This document shows positions 1-10,928 of a stretch of DNA of 64,000 bases, one piece after another. Origin of the DNA: Bromus sterilis (lineage: Eukaryota > Streptophyta > Magnoliopsida > Poales > Poaceae); NCBI GenBank assembly GCA_950022295.1, contig OX465601.1, forward strand, positions 115,339,501 through 115,403,500. The letters are read 5' to 3'. Positions within the stretch are counted from its first letter, which is position 1. Each line of letters starts with the position of its first letter. The notes under the pieces were generated by a model that saw only the letters and a list, made by a program, of their open reading frames with translations, was not told the origin of the DNA and ran no database searches. The position numbers were made by a program, and so were the translations under genes.

Positions 1-251
1 CGATAACATGGTTGAGGCGACTTGTCTATGAGTATGGGATTCACCACCCATAAGCATTTAGACTTGTGAGCGGACGATGAGGACTCATCTCAGTTGATCA
101 TCCGGCCTGGATGGGATGCCCCTCACGTTCGATGCTTACCAAGAGTGATCTGTGCTTGGCCTTGTCTGCTTAGACAAGTGGGTACGGCTCTCGGCTCTCC
201 ATGTGATTGCATTATGACCGGAATTACATACGCTAACCCCGGGTCCCGACA
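1..251 (+). repeat. 5' LTR, 3' end only (Tekay-type element)
   Basis: This is a direct copy of 8259-8509. It ends in GACA immediately before the primer-binding region. The rest of the LTR, about 3.1 kb, lies left of the window. Confidence 0.93.
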
Positions 252-696
252 GACTTGGTATCAGAGCAGGACTGTCTGTAGGATTATCAAACCCTTGGTC
301 GAAGTCGAGTCTAGCATTCTATAGTTATATAGTTACTCTGGGTATAAGGGAACAACGTAAGACTTCTTTTTTCTCCTTATCCTCATCGATCTGAGTTCTG
401 AGTCACCCTCATCTTGTTCTACGGGAAGATAGGACTAGGCTCATCTATGTATTTACTAGGACATCTCGTTGATTGCTTCTTTGTAGCTGTAGGAGTGTTG
501 TGGTCTTTCTGAGCCATCATTCCATAGTGTTTTTGTGGAAGTGATGTTCGTTATCCTGTAGGTTGTCTCAATTTCCATCCCGGTGCAGCCGTTATGCTGT
601 CCGTTTGTGGCTTGATGCTATTGCATTATAATCTTCTATCTTAGCATAGATTTGTGTCCTAAATCCTATTCTGATTGTTGATTCTTATCACACAGA
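252..696 (+). promoter_or_regulatory. Primer-binding site and untranslated leader
   Basis: TGGTATCAGAGC at 256-267 is complementary to the 3' end of plant initiator tRNA-Met and would prime minus-strand DNA synthesis. The rest is a ~430-bp untranslated leader before the gag start. The stretch just after the PBS (about 268-315) has a clear counterpart in the leader of element D (58263-58315), so it may hold the packaging or dimerisation signal. Confidence 0.88.
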
Positions 697-3600
697 ATGT
701 CAGGTGAAAATCAAGGTGTTGATCCCAGTTCCGGTAACATAGACGGTGAAGAACCTCCACCACCAACCTCAACGGCAGAAATCATGATGGAGGCTGAACA
801 GAATCGTCGTGATCAGACACGTCTTCTCGAGCGTATTGTGCAGAAAACTTCTCGTCAGCGTCATAGTGTTGTTACCATCCAGGACTTCATTCTCCTCAAC
901 CCACCAATATTCCGGTGTTCTTCCGAGCCCCTTGATGCTGATGATTGGCTTCGTTCCCTCGAGCGTAAGCTTGAGACAGCCCATGTTGCTCCAAGTGACC
1001 GTGTGCTATTCGCGGCATATTTTCTGGAAGGTGCTGCTCTTCAATGGTGGGAGAACTTCGTGGCAATGCAACCAGTTGGTCACGTGGTGACTTGGCAAGA
1101 GTTCTGTGATGACTTCCGAGGATATCATATTCCGGATCAGTTGATGGAACGCAAGAGAGAAGAATTTTGCAATCTGACCCAAGGAAAGATGACTGTTCAT
1201 GAGTATAGGACTGATTTCACTCGTCTAGCACGTTATGCCCAAGAAGAAGTATCCACCGATGCCAAGAAACAAGCAAGGTTCCGTAAGGGACTTAGCCCCG
1301 TCCTTCGTCATGACCTGAATCTTCATGAGTTCGTCAACTTCAGGGACTTGGTCGACAAATCCTTCAAGGCCGAGTATGGAAATGAGTTGTATGAAGAGTC
1401 TCGTAAGCGTGATCGTGAGTTTGCCCAATCTTCTGGCCCAGTTTCTCGAAAACGATGTGTACGGATTCCCTTCAATGACGTCAGTCATGCTGTAAGTGCT
1501 TCTAGACCCCCAACCACCATATATCGTCCACCTCAACCCAATCTTCCTCCTTGGAATTTTGTTGGACAATCAAGTGCTCAAGTTCCTTTCATTCCACGTG
1601 GTGTTTGTTTCCAATGTGGACAATCAGGCCACAATGTTCGAGAGTGTCCCCAAAATCATGTAGCCACCACACCTAATCCCAAGCAAGTTTTTCGTCATGG
1701 TAAGCCACCACCCAAGACTTCCAATGTCAAGCCTCCTGTTTATGAACATGGTTATGTGAATCACGTATCCATTCTAGATTCCCACAAGTCAACCGATGTT
1801 GTACTCAGAACCCTTCCTGTCAATTCCACCCCAGCTTCGGTTCTTTTTGACCCAGGAGCATCTCACTCATTCATATCCCAGGATTTTGCACTGTCACATG
1901 ACATCTTTTTTTCGATGTTACCCACACCCTTAGTTGTGCAAGCCCCTGGATCCAGATGGCACACCACCATGGTGAGTCATGAAAATGAAGTTGCTATTGA
2001 GGGTTTAGTATTCCTTGCCTCACTTATAGCCCTCAAGTCTTCAGACATTGATGTGATCTTAGGTATGGATTGGTTATCAAGACAGAATGCTGTCCTTGAT
2101 TGTAAAGCCAAGTCAGTGAAACTAACCCATCCATCAGGCCAGACAATCAAGTACACCTCACCAAGCTCTAAAACCCAGGTGCATTCTTTGAATGTGCTTC
2201 CTCTTCCAGACCTTGAAGATATTCCGGTGGTTCGTGACTTCCCGGATGTTTTTCCAGAAGAGCTGCCAGGCATACCACCTGACAGATCTGTAGAATTTGT
2301 GGTAGATCTTATCCCAGGAACCGCCCCAATATCCAGACGCCCATATAGAATGGCCCCACGTGAGTTAGCTGAGCTCAAAATCCAACTTGAAGCTTCGTTG
2401 GCAAAAGGATTCATCCGCCCTAGCTCATCGCCATGGGGTTGCCCCGTTCTGTTCGTAACGAAGAAAGATGGAACAGAAAGGATGTGCGTAGACTATCGCC
2501 CGCTAAATCTAGCGACGATAAAGAACAAATACCCACTGCCCAGGATCAATGATCTTTACGATCAACTTGCAGGATCCTCTGTCTTCTCCAAGATGGATTT
2601 GAGATTAGGCTATCATCAAATCAAAATCCGAAACGAGGACATTCCCAAAACGGCTTTTACTACTCGTTATGGTCTTTATGAGTACACCGTCATGTCCTTC
2701 GGTTTAACCAATGCCCCCGCCACATTCTCGCGCTTGATGAATTCGATCTTCATGGAGTACTTAGATAAATTTGTTGTAGTTTATCTTGATGACATTCTCA
2801 TCTACTCGAAGAACGAAGAAGAGCACGCAGAACATCTTAGGCTGGTATTGATGAAACTTAGAGAGCACCGCCTTTATGCTAAATTCTCCAAGTGTGAATT
2901 CTGGCTACCAGAAGTGACCTACTTAGGCCACGTGATTTCTGCAAAAGGCATTGCTGTCAATCCCGAGAGAGTTCAGGCCGTCCTTGACTGGACTCCACCT
3001 GAATCGGTTAAGCAAGTTAGGAGTTTTCTTGGCTTAGCAAGCTATTGCCGCCGCTTCGTTGAGAACTTCTCCAAAGTTGCAAAGCCTCTAACTGAACTCC
3101 TCAAGAAAGATAAGAAATTCGAATGGACTCCCAAGTGCGAGGAAAGCTTTCAAGAGCTAAAAAGCAGATTGACTTCTGCACCCGTACTTGCGCCTCCAGA
3201 CACTAAAAAGGATTTCGAGATCTATTGTGATGCCTCATGGCAAGGGTTAGGATGCATACTTCTGCAAGATCGACATGTGGTAGCTTATGCTTCACGCCAG
3301 TTGCGGCCACATGAAGAAAACTATCCTACCCATGACCTTGAACTCGCTGCCGTAGTTCATGCCCTAACAACTTGGCGACATTACCTCCTTGGTAATCGTT
3401 GTGAGATCTATTCCGACCACCAAAGCCTCAAATACATATTCACCCATCCAGATCTTAATCTCAGGCAAAGACGCTGGATTGAGTTGATAAAAGATTATGA
3501 CTTAGGAATTTCTTACACCCCAGGAAAAGCCAATGTCATGGCTGATGCACTAAGTCGTAAGTCGTATTGTAACAACCTCATGTTACAACAGTATCAACCA

Positions 3601-5172
3601 CTTCTTCACGAGGAATTTCGAAAGATCAACCTCGAGATTGTTCCTCGTGGATCTCTTTTCAACTTGGTGGCGAAACCAACCCTTGAGGATCAAATCATAG
3701 TTGCCCAAAGGCGTGCACGAGGTGTTCGCCGGATCAAGGAGAACATTGCTAGCGGAGTTGCTAAATGTTTCTCCACAGATAGCAAAGGAACGGTATTCTT
3801 TGAAAATCGTTTGGTAGTACCTAAGAATAGGGAACTAAGGCAACTCATCCTCAAAGAAGCCCATGATACACCCCTCTCCATTCATCCCGGTAGCACAAAA
3901 ATGTACCGAGATCTACGCCAGAGATTTTGGTGGACTAGGATGAAGAGAGAAATTGCTCAGTTTATTGCTGAATGTGATGTTTGTCGTCGCGTTAAAGCAG
4001 AACACCAAAGACCTGCTGGTAGTCTTAGACCTTTACCTATCCCCGAGTGGAAATGGAATAAAGTCAGTATGGACTTCATCACTGGCTTTCGAAAAACCCA
4101 GAAAGGAAATGATGCCATCTTCATTGTCATAGACAGACTTTCCAAAGTTGCTCACTTCCTTCCGGTTCGCGAGTCTATAACTGCTAGCCAGTTAGCGGAC
4201 TTGTATGTCTCCCGAATCGTGTCACTTCACGGTGTTCCTTTGGAAATCAATTCTGACCGTGGTAGTCTTTTCACTTCTCGATTTTGGGAAAATTTCCAGA
4301 ATGCTATGGGAACCCACCTCTCCTTTAGCACCGCTTATCACCCGCAGTCCAGTGGTCAAGTAGAAAGGGTAAATCAAATTCTCGAAGACATGCTCAGATC
4401 TTGTGTTATCTCTTTCGGAAAGAAATGGGAGAATTCTCTTCCTTTTGCCGAATTTGCGTATAACAATAGTTTCCAATCTAGTTTGGGCATGGCTCCTTTT
4501 GAATTTCTCTATGGACGGAAATGTCGAACACCCCTAAACTGGTCAGAAACCGGTGAAAGACAATTCTTTGGACCGGATATGATTCAGGACGCAGAAGAGC
4601 AGGTTCGCATTGTTCGTGAGAAATTGAAAACAGCCCAGTCTCGTCAGAAGAGCTATTATGATCGTCATCATAGGGAAGAAAGCTATAATCTGAATGAGAA
4701 GGCTTATCTTCGGGTTACTCCTCTGAAGGGTACCCATCGCTTCGGTATCAAAGGCAAGTTGGCCTCACGTTATATCGGTCCTTTTCGCATTCTCGCTAAA
4801 CGTGGAGAAGTTGCCTACCAATTGGAACTACCCCCTCACCTCTCCCAGGTTCATGATGTCTTCCACGTCTCTCAACTCAGGCGTTGCTTCAAGGACCCCA
4901 TCCGCGAAGTAGACCACGAAACGCTTGATCTCCAAGATAACCTTTCATATCGAGAGTACCCTGTTCGTATTCTTGATGAAGCCGAGCGTAGCACCCGACG
5001 TCAGAAGATCAGATTCTTCAAAGTGCAGTGGTCACATCATTCAGAGCAAGAAGCCACCTGGGAACGAGAGGATCGTCTACGAGCTGAGTACCCCACCTTC
5101 CTCCCGACGACTTCTGAATCTCGGGACGAGATTCTTTTGAGTGGGGGCGAGTTGTCAGAACCCCAAATTTAG
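697..5172 (+). CDS. Gag-Pol polyprotein, chromodomain Ty3/gypsy
   Basis: This single uninterrupted 1,491-codon frame encodes the whole replication machinery. Domains in order: retrotransposon Gag (about residues 60-180); a CCHC zinc knuckle (about 304-317); aspartic protease with DPGA at 385-388; reverse transcriptase with the first catalytic Asp at 634 and YLDD at 696-699; RNase H starting at Asp845; an HHCC zinc finger (about 1062-1094); integrase core with D1126, D1187 and E1223 (D-60-D-35-E); and a chromodomain-like end (about 1418-1475). All expected catalytic residues are present. The ATG at 697 follows a long leader and is the first in this frame before the Gag domain. The last ~20 bases run into the 3' LTR. 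No frameshift or stop was seen, unlike every other pol in the window, so this is the best candidate helper for non-autonomous neighbours such as D. Confidence 0.95.
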   Translation: MSGENQGVDPSSGNIDGEEPPPPTSTAEIMMEAEQNRRDQTRLLERIVQKTSRQRHSVVTIQDFILLNPPIFRCSSEPLDADDWLRSLERKLETAHVAPSDRVLFAAYFLEGAALQWWENFVAMQPVGHVVTWQEFCDDFRGYHIPDQLMERKREEFCNLTQGKMTVHEYRTDFTRLARYAQEEVSTDAKKQARFRKGLSPVLRHDLNLHEFVNFRDLVDKSFKAEYGNELYEESRKRDREFAQSSGPVSRKRCVRIPFNDVSHAVSASRPPTTIYRPPQPNLPPWNFVGQSSAQVPFIPRGVCFQCGQSGHNVRECPQNHVATTPNPKQVFRHGKPPPKTSNVKPPVYEHGYVNHVSILDSHKSTDVVLRTLPVNSTPASVLFDPGASHSFISQDFALSHDIFFSMLPTPLVVQAPGSRWHTTMVSHENEVAIEGLVFLASLIALKSSDIDVILGMDWLSRQNAVLDCKAKSVKLTHPSGQTIKYTSPSSKTQVHSLNVLPLPDLEDIPVVRDFPDVFPEELPGIPPDRSVEFVVDLIPGTAPISRRPYRMAPRELAELKIQLEASLAKGFIRPSSSPWGCPVLFVTKKDGTERMCVDYRPLNLATIKNKYPLPRINDLYDQLAGSSVFSKMDLRLGYHQIKIRNEDIPKTAFTTRYGLYEYTVMSFGLTNAPATFSRLMNSIFMEYLDKFVVVYLDDILIYSKNEEEHAEHLRLVLMKLREHRLYAKFSKCEFWLPEVTYLGHVISAKGIAVNPERVQAVLDWTPPESVKQVRSFLGLASYCRRFVENFSKVAKPLTELLKKDKKFEWTPKCEESFQELKSRLTSAPVLAPPDTKKDFEIYCDASWQGLGCILLQDRHVVAYASRQLRPHEENYPTHDLELAAVVHALTTWRHYLLGNRCEIYSDHQSLKYIFTHPDLNLRQRRWIELIKDYDLGISYTPGKANVMADALSRKSYCNNLMLQQYQPLLHEEFRKINLEIVPRGSLFNLVAKPTLEDQIIVAQRRARGVRRIKENIASGVAKCFSTDSKGTVFFENRLVVPKNRELRQLILKEAHDTPLSIHPGSTKMYRDLRQRFWWTRMKREIAQFIAECDVCRRVKAEHQRPAGSLRPLPIPEWKWNKVSMDFITGFRKTQKGNDAIFIVIDRLSKVAHFLPVRESITASQLADLYVSRIVSLHGVPLEINSDRGSLFTSRFWENFQNAMGTHLSFSTAYHPQSSGQVERVNQILEDMLRSCVISFGKKWENSLPFAEFAYNNSFQSSLGMAPFEFLYGRKCRTPLNWSETGERQFFGPDMIQDAEEQVRIVREKLKTAQSRQKSYYDRHHREESYNLNEKAYLRVTPLKGTHRFGIKGKLASRYIGPFRILAKRGEVAYQLELPPHLSQVHDVFHVSQLRRCFKDPIREVDHETLDLQDNLSYREYPVRILDEAERSTRRQKIRFFKVQWSHHSEQEATWEREDRLRAEYPTFLPTTSESRDEILLSGGELSEPQI
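5139..5152 (+). promoter_or_regulatory. Polypurine tract
   Basis: The G-rich tract GAGTGGGGGCGAGT immediately precedes the TGTCAG start of the 3' LTR and would prime plus-strand synthesis. It lies inside the end of the polyprotein frame. The upstream block TCTCGGGACGAGA recurs before the polypurine tract of element D (near 59672). Confidence 0.85.
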
Positions 5173-8100
5173 GTTTGTGCTTTTCCAAGTTTGCATTTTA
5201 GCATCTTGAAAAAATTGCAAAATTTCAAAAAGAAAATCAAAATGGGGAAAAGAAAAGCCCTGAGAAATTATTTCAAATGGCCAGATAAAAATCTTTTTCC
5301 AAAAATCATTTGAGTATTTGGAAAATTCCTATAAATGGTGCTGATCATTTTAAAAATGGTTTGGGAGCAATCCCATGCTCATGGAATTTTCTAATATTCA
5401 AACAGTGCTTTGGAAATTTAAACAAACCCCTATTTGATTTAAAATTCAAATGTTTTGAATTTTAAAAATGCTCAAATTTTATAAGTGGCTAGCTCTCTAT
5501 TTTATGAGGCCATATAAAAAATTGTGGCATTTTATAAAATGCCTAGCTATTTTTGTTAGCTAGGTCAAACATATTGCAGAAATAATAAAAAGAAAAGAGC
5601 AGCGAACACCTTACCAGCTCACGCCACTAGACGCGGACGGCCCGTAGCCACCTCCCAGTGCCTCCTTAACCCACTCCCGTGCCGAAAACCCAAGTCCGGC
5701 GAGCTCTCCGGCGAGACTCCGGTGACCCCCGCCATTAGCAGCCACCCCCCGAGCTAAACCCCCCTAACCCCCTCCTAATTGACCCATGGGTCAATGACAA
5801 GTGGGCCAGCCCCCCCTAACCCTCTCTGTTAATTAAACAGAGGGGATTAAAGCCCTCTCCCACTGACATGGGGTACCCAGCCGTCAGACCCCCCCACGTC
5901 ATGCCGATGTCAGCATGACGCAGTAAACCTTTTTCCAGAATAAAAAGAATTAAAGAAATTTCAGTAAATTCCAGAAAATGGCTGGAACTTTGAAAAATCA
6001 TAGAAAATTCATTTTAACTCCAAATATAACAAATAATATATGAAAAATGATCAGGAGAAAATCCTCTATCCAAATATCCAACTTTCAGCTATGTTGGAGT
6101 TGATCTTAAAAAGGGATCTGTAGCTTTTGCTATTTGATTTAATTGGAATTATTTCAAATTCAATTCAATTTCTATTCCAACTTCAAACTTTGAAATGCAC
6201 CATACATCACTTGTACTTCAGAAGCATTTCACACATATGATCTTTTGGTTTCCAATGAACAAATATTAGCAAATGCAAGTTGAACAAATTTGAATAACAT
6301 TTGGAGTTTGAATTTGAATTTACTTTTCAAATCAACTTCAATTAAAATGTGGAAATTCCAAACATAGGTCACATCAGCACTTTTCCATGCTATGTTTTGC
6401 ATATTGAATGTGCATTGTATTATCTTGATTGTGCTTTACTTCCAGTGCTTTGGTGATTGCATCTTCTCGGTAGAGTTGATCTCGGAGGCGAGTTCAACCT
6501 CGCGTCAGAAGAGTGTTACATCGTGATCGTCAGCAAGGCAAGCAGCCCCCTCTTTGATCATGTCTATAAAATCCCAGTTCCCTCTCATTCTTGCAAATGC
6601 ATGTTTTAGGATGTCACCATGATACGTTCTACCGCTAGTTGAACCCATTCCTTTGCATGACCTATCATTTTGTCACAGTAGTAAGGAAACCACAATCCTA
6701 GCAGATGTAGGAGTTGGTTGATATCATGTGGCCCCTGCAACTGTTACAGCTTATCGCATGCTTAAAGTTGTTACCTGAGGCTACTTTGATGTGAGTCGGG
6801 ATGGTAGTGATCATGTGATTGATGATGGTAACGTGTTGGTGAATCTACCCTAAACAAAGGTGAACGATGAGAGGCTGTGTAGGAGTACACAGTGGGTTGT
6901 CTCGTTGAACACTGCCTTAAGCCCGAGTTCTTGTGTTGTTATCCAAGACAAAGAGTACGACCACACATTGGGCTCACTGACCCCTCTCGGCCTAGTACCT
7001 CACCCCGGACCTGTCCAGGAGTCGCAAGTAGTTCGCCCTTTAACGATCTCAAGCAGGTGGAACCAAGGTAAGTGGTTGGCGTAGGTTGTGGGCACGTTGA
7101 ATCAAGTGATCATGATCGAGTTGAGCTTGATGGCGGTCACACAACGTTTGAGTCCGCATCGGAACAATCGGCCGGATTCCGATTGTGGTCCCAACTCAAA
7201 TAGGCGACTCCCTAGGACTAGAGATGGTGCCGTGAGTGAAGTGTCGTGGCAGCATCCTCGCCGGTACTCACTTGAAGGGTCCATCCCCAGGCGGTAAATG
7301 ATGAGGCGTGTGTGTAGCAGTACACCCCTGCAGGGTTAATGAACTATTCGAATAGCCGTGTCCGCGGTTATGGACTACTTGGAGACCGTTACTTGATCAT
7401 AGATAACTTGAACCGGATACTTCTAAAACACACCAATATAAGTGTGAGTGCTATGGCGTGCTTCCTCGTGGGGAAGTCGAGGAAGGCACCATAGTGGAGT
7501 ATTGGTTGGAGACTGTTACTTGGACTCGTGTACGTTCTTACCTCTCTCTGGTACTCGTAGTTCAGGACTAGCCAAGTCAAAGCTGGCACTTCTGCAAGTG
7601 AAACCCCACATCCCTTTGCCTTGATACATGTGCATGAGTAGTATAGTTCCTATGTAAGTCTTGCTGAGTACGACTTTGTACTCACGTTTGCTTATTCTAT
7701 GTTTTAGAGACGAGACCACTGACCCTGATGGTGGCCTCTACCTCGAGCTCGACGTGGACCAATGTCGTATAGTTCCAGGCAGCAGCCTGTGCCCTCTGGA
7801 GGGTCGTTGTACTTTTCTTTCAGGCTTCTTAAGCCATTTGTTAAACTTGTCTTTACTAAGACATAATTTGCTTCCGTTGTTGTTTGATGTAATGTTGGAT
7901 CACAAACATGTGATCTCTGCTTGTAATACAACTACTATGTCTGCTCTGTTTAGCAGGAGTTATAAAGACTGAGTTTGTAGAGTTCATGTTGTGAATACCT
8001 GCTGTTTACACTGGACATGTATGCTGCGTGTATGGTTATAACATGCATGTCTTAGTGTGGGGTTCGATAGCTTAGTTGTGTTCTTGCCGGCGGTCTTTTA

Positions 8101-8509
8101 TACACCAAGTGGCCCTTAGATGTGCGCAGCTTGGGGCATCGCAATGCGATTGCTCGTGACTCTGTCACGTGGCACACTTTCTTGTATGATTGAGCCCGCC
8201 CGAGATCCCGACTAATTGATCGGGCTGGAGTAAGTTTATGTAAGGGTTACGATTCAATCGATAACATGGTTGAGGCGACTTGTCTATGAGTATGGGATTC
8301 ACCACCCATAAGCATTTAGACTTGTGAGCGGACGATGAGGACTCATCTCAGTTGATCATCCGGCCTGGATGGGATGCCCCTCACGTTCGATGCTTACCGA
8401 GAGTGATCTGTGCTTGGCCTTGTCTGCTTAGACAAGTGGGTACGGCTCTCGGCTCTCCATGTGATTGCATTATGACCGGAATTACATACGCTAACCCCAG
8501 GTCCCGACA
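5153..8509 (+). repeat. 3' LTR, complete (3,357 bp), Tekay-type element
   Basis: It starts TGTCAGAACC right after the polypurine tract and ends CCCGACA; the end matches the partial 5' LTR. It opens AT-rich, then has a GC-rich block near 5600-5900, and holds no credible gene. At 7326-7335 and 7344-7355 lie two palindromes, CCCTGCAGGG and CTATTCGAATAG, in a stretch also found in the LTRs of element D. The ORFs of 60-100 codons inside it look incidental. Confidence 0.92.
7326..7378 (+). promoter_or_regulatory. LTR palindrome block shared with element D
   Basis: CCCTGCAGGG, a short spacer and CTATTCGAATAG followed by GCCGTGTCC occur here in the same order and spacing as at 57373-57415 and 63546-63588 in the two D LTRs, although the surrounding LTRs are otherwise strongly diverged. 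Function unknown; it may be a conserved LTR control or processing site. Confidence 0.65.
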
Positions 8510-8757
8510 TGAACTCCCTGAGACCTAGCCCGGTATATAAGGGCTAGGTGGGGTGACGCCAAAGGCATCGAATCTCACCTGTAACCCTAGCCTTGAGCGC
8601 TCCAGCCTTGGCCTCCACTGTAATTGCATCTCCCCAATCAATAATATCAAGCAGGAGCGAGCCTCCCTGTTTGCCGACGAGCTATCGTCCAACCTGCACC
8701 TCTCATGACTAACCCAGGGTCCCTGACCATGGGATTTGCCGGGGTTGATCCCCGTCA
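8510..8757 (+). repeat. LTR fragment (3' part) of the element-C family
   Basis: This 248-bp stretch is closely similar to 30311-30559, the end of element C's 5' LTR, including the TATA hairpin and the final CCCCGTCA. What follows is not a primer site but the interior of element A, so this is the end of a 3' LTR or a solo LTR inserted into A. The Tekay-type element interrupts it on the left. Expected flanking target duplication: CTCCT (8758-8762). Confidence 0.88.
8524..8548 (+). promoter_or_regulatory. TATA box in the loop of a perfect inverted repeat
   Basis: CCTAGCCC (8524-8531) and GGGCTAGG (8541-8548) are perfect inverted copies that bracket GGTATATAA. The same arrangement is kept in element C (30326-30350). 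Confidence 0.75.
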
Positions 8758-8809
8758 CTCCTATTACTGACATCTTTCTGCTTTTGATTGTTTGCTATGT
8801 CTATCGCAG

Positions 8810-10683
8810 ATATGGATATTGACTCCTCTGCTGGCCCAACTCGGATTGTGACTGAGCCGGCCGCCACTGAGACCACTCCCCCTGAGGTGATTGTTTCTGG
8901 GGGAGCGGTGTCCTCTTCTGCCGTACCCGATGTTCCTGCTGAGGAGGCTGTTAAGGAGATCCCTGTCGCTCCGGTAGCTACTCAGGGGGGCGGGCCTGCT
9001 GTCTCGGCAGCCATCCCAGTTGGTGCCCCGGCGGAGAGTGCCGTCATTGGTGGTTTTAAGGAGTCTTTAATAAAGGCGACTCAATTTGAACTGTGGCTGC
9101 GTGAGCTGGCTTCCGAGGCCGAGTTGGTGAAGTCCAACATGCACGTAAGTACTTATGTAAGTTTTTCTACCCAGTGGGTGTCGAAATGGCATTTGGGCAT
9201 AGTGTTGTTATTCTGTAGGTTTGGAATCTTCTCTGGGGGCACTTTTAGTGCACCCAGTGGGTGTAGCCCCCAAGGCTCCGAATAACTTCTTGAAGTTATT
9301 CGGAGTCTTTTAGGTAGGAGCTATAATTTTGATGATCTTCCAGTGGGAGCGCTTGTTAGTGCACCCACTGGGTGTAGCCCCAAGGCTCCGAGTAACTTCT
9401 TGAAGTTATTCGGAGTCTTTTAGATAGGAGTTTTAAGTTTGATGATCTTCCAGTGGGAGCGCTTCTTAGTGCACCCACTGGGTGTAGCCCCCAAGGCTCC
9501 GAGTAACTTCTTGAAGTTATTCGGAGTCTTTTAGATAGGAGTTTTAATTTTGATTATCTTTCTTGCGTCTTCATAGGAGGCATGCAAGCTTGGATCGGCC
9601 TTCGTGAAGTTGCAGGAGGAGAACAGTGCTACCAAGGGTGCGTACGAGGTGCTGCTTGAAGAGCATAACAAGCTCAAGAAACAGCACGCTGAGGACAATG
9701 GTACGGACTCTTGAGTTCCAGCATTGGCATCTTTCACCTTCCTATTTATCCGTTTGGCATTCTGTTTGCAGAGGCGGAGAAGAAATCTTTTGATGCCAAG
9801 GTTAAAGAGAACGATGATTTCGTTGCAAAAATGAAGGAGATAGACCAAGTTGAGAGGCGGGCCAAGGAGAAGAAGGCTCTGGAAACAAGTTTGTACCATT
9901 ACAAACAGGCGGTGAAGGAGAACGAAGCTTGTATCGCGAAACTGGAGTCGGATTTGGAGAAGTTATCCGAGCTGCGTGTCGAAGATGAAAAGAAACATCA
10001 AGCCGAGTTGGAAACTACTCGGAAGGAGGTGAAGGCAGCTGGAGAGTATTGCGCTGGGCGGTTTGCCGTTTTCAATGAAACTTTGTCTGGTGAGTTTTGT
10101 GATCCGATTTGCGATGCGAAAATGTTCCCAAGCCTTTCGTTGTGTACTCATCTTCCTTATTGATGCAGCATATGGGACGGACCCGGAGGCCGAGCAAGCG
10201 CGCATGGCCGAGTTTGCCGAGATGATGAAAAGGGATAATTACACGCCAGTAACGACAGAATTTGCTCTGGCTCGGGGTCTGCTGACCATGAGGTGCGCTA
10301 AGGCGAAGAAATTTGGTGAAGAAGTCATGGGCGCTACTCTGGCTTTGAAGAGCAAGCTTTCTCCCGATGAAGGTAGTAGGGTGAAGCTTGACACTGTTGT
10401 GCCCATCCTCCGTGAGGCCCCTCAGCAGTTGGCGCGCTGGAAACGTTCTGCGGCGCAGAGCGTTGCAAACTATGCACTAGCCTTGACCAAAGCACATTTT
10501 CCGGAGCGGGTCCATAACCTTGAGCGGGTTGGCGGTGGTGATCCGAAAGAAGGTCAGAGCTGCACCGCCTTCCTTCCGCGTTATGCTGAAACTGCCAGCC
10601 GAATTGCCTTGATGCCTGATCTGGACTTCTTCGTTGAGTCGACTGGCGTAACCAGTGAGTCCGACGAGGCGGGTGAGGAATGA
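8810..10683 (+). CDS. Element A antisense gene, four visible exons, intact frame
   Basis: Predicted exons are 8810-9144, 9577-9700, 9772-10089 and 10169-10683. Each intron starts GT (GTAAGT, GTACGG, GTGAGT) and ends AG after a pyrimidine run, and the phases agree, so about 430 codons join without a stop. The first visible exon is preceded by a splice acceptor (8808-8809); upstream exons, presumably including the N-terminal domain seen in B and C, were removed by the LTR insertion at 8757. The protein starts Ala/Pro/Val-rich, then is a Lys/Glu-rich coiled coil, then a helical tail ending in an acidic patch. Function unknown. The gene converges on gag-int and is the better-preserved half of the element. 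The exon model is inferred from splice-site rules and frame continuity, not from transcripts. Confidence 0.72.
9228..9540 (+). repeat. Intronic tandem repeat, ~110 bp x3, with hairpins
   Basis: Inside the first visible intron of the antisense gene. Each unit has a short palindrome (CACCCACTGGGTG type), the complement of a polypurine-like tract (GTAGCCCCCAAGG), and a 13-bp stem with a 4-nt CTTG loop (9276-9305, 9386-9415, 9497-9526). The first stem is perfect; the others have one G-T type mismatch. Element B has a similar palindrome-plus-G-tract repeat in the matching intron. Confidence 0.85.
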
Positions 10684-10928
10684 GTTGAGTATAGGGAAAA
10701 ACACTTGTGTGAAATTTGCCTCGCGATGCCGAGTGGATCTGTAATAAGTTGCACTGTTTGGTTTTGTCATCCAAGGGCTGGGCACTCGTCTGTGTTATTG
10801 ATGAACTCATATTCTGTTTCCTAGTGGGAAACGAATTTATCTGCCGATGCTTGCTTTTATCCTTGTATGAATTTTCTAAGTTTTCATCCAAGCTGCGTAC
10901 AGTTCGGGGGAAAACCTGATTTGATAAC
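10684..10928. other. 3' flank of the antisense gene
   Basis: Short AT-rich stretch between the antisense-gene stop and the tandem array; probably its 3' UTR. No further feature seen. Confidence 0.5.

Larger units (their letters stand above)
1..8509 (+). mobile_element. Tekay-type Ty3/gypsy chromovirus, near-complete
   Basis: The parts in order are: end of the 5' LTR (1-251), tRNA-Met primer site, leader, one long gag-pol frame, polypurine tract and complete 3' LTR (5153-8509). Bases 1-251 match 8259-8509 with two differences seen by eye, so the insertion is young. The pol order PR-RT-RNase H-INT plus a C-terminal chromodomain places it among chromoviruses, Tekay-like by overall look. It is inserted in an LTR of the element-C family; the expected 5-bp target duplication is TGAAC (8510-8514), whose partner lies left of the window. 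It may be autonomous. Confidence 0.93.

Noticed and set aside
1225..4737. Several minus-strand frames of 60-145 codons inside the Tekay polyprotein
   Set aside because: They are shadows of a strongly supported + strand gene; no domains.
5816..6001. MITE or other DNA transposon inside the Tekay LTR (short inverted repeat around 5823-5845)
   Set aside because: Only a ~7-bp stem, with no terminal repeats or TA duplication.
6860..7297. Small + strand frames in the Tekay LTR
   Set aside because: LTR sequence; no start context, no motif.
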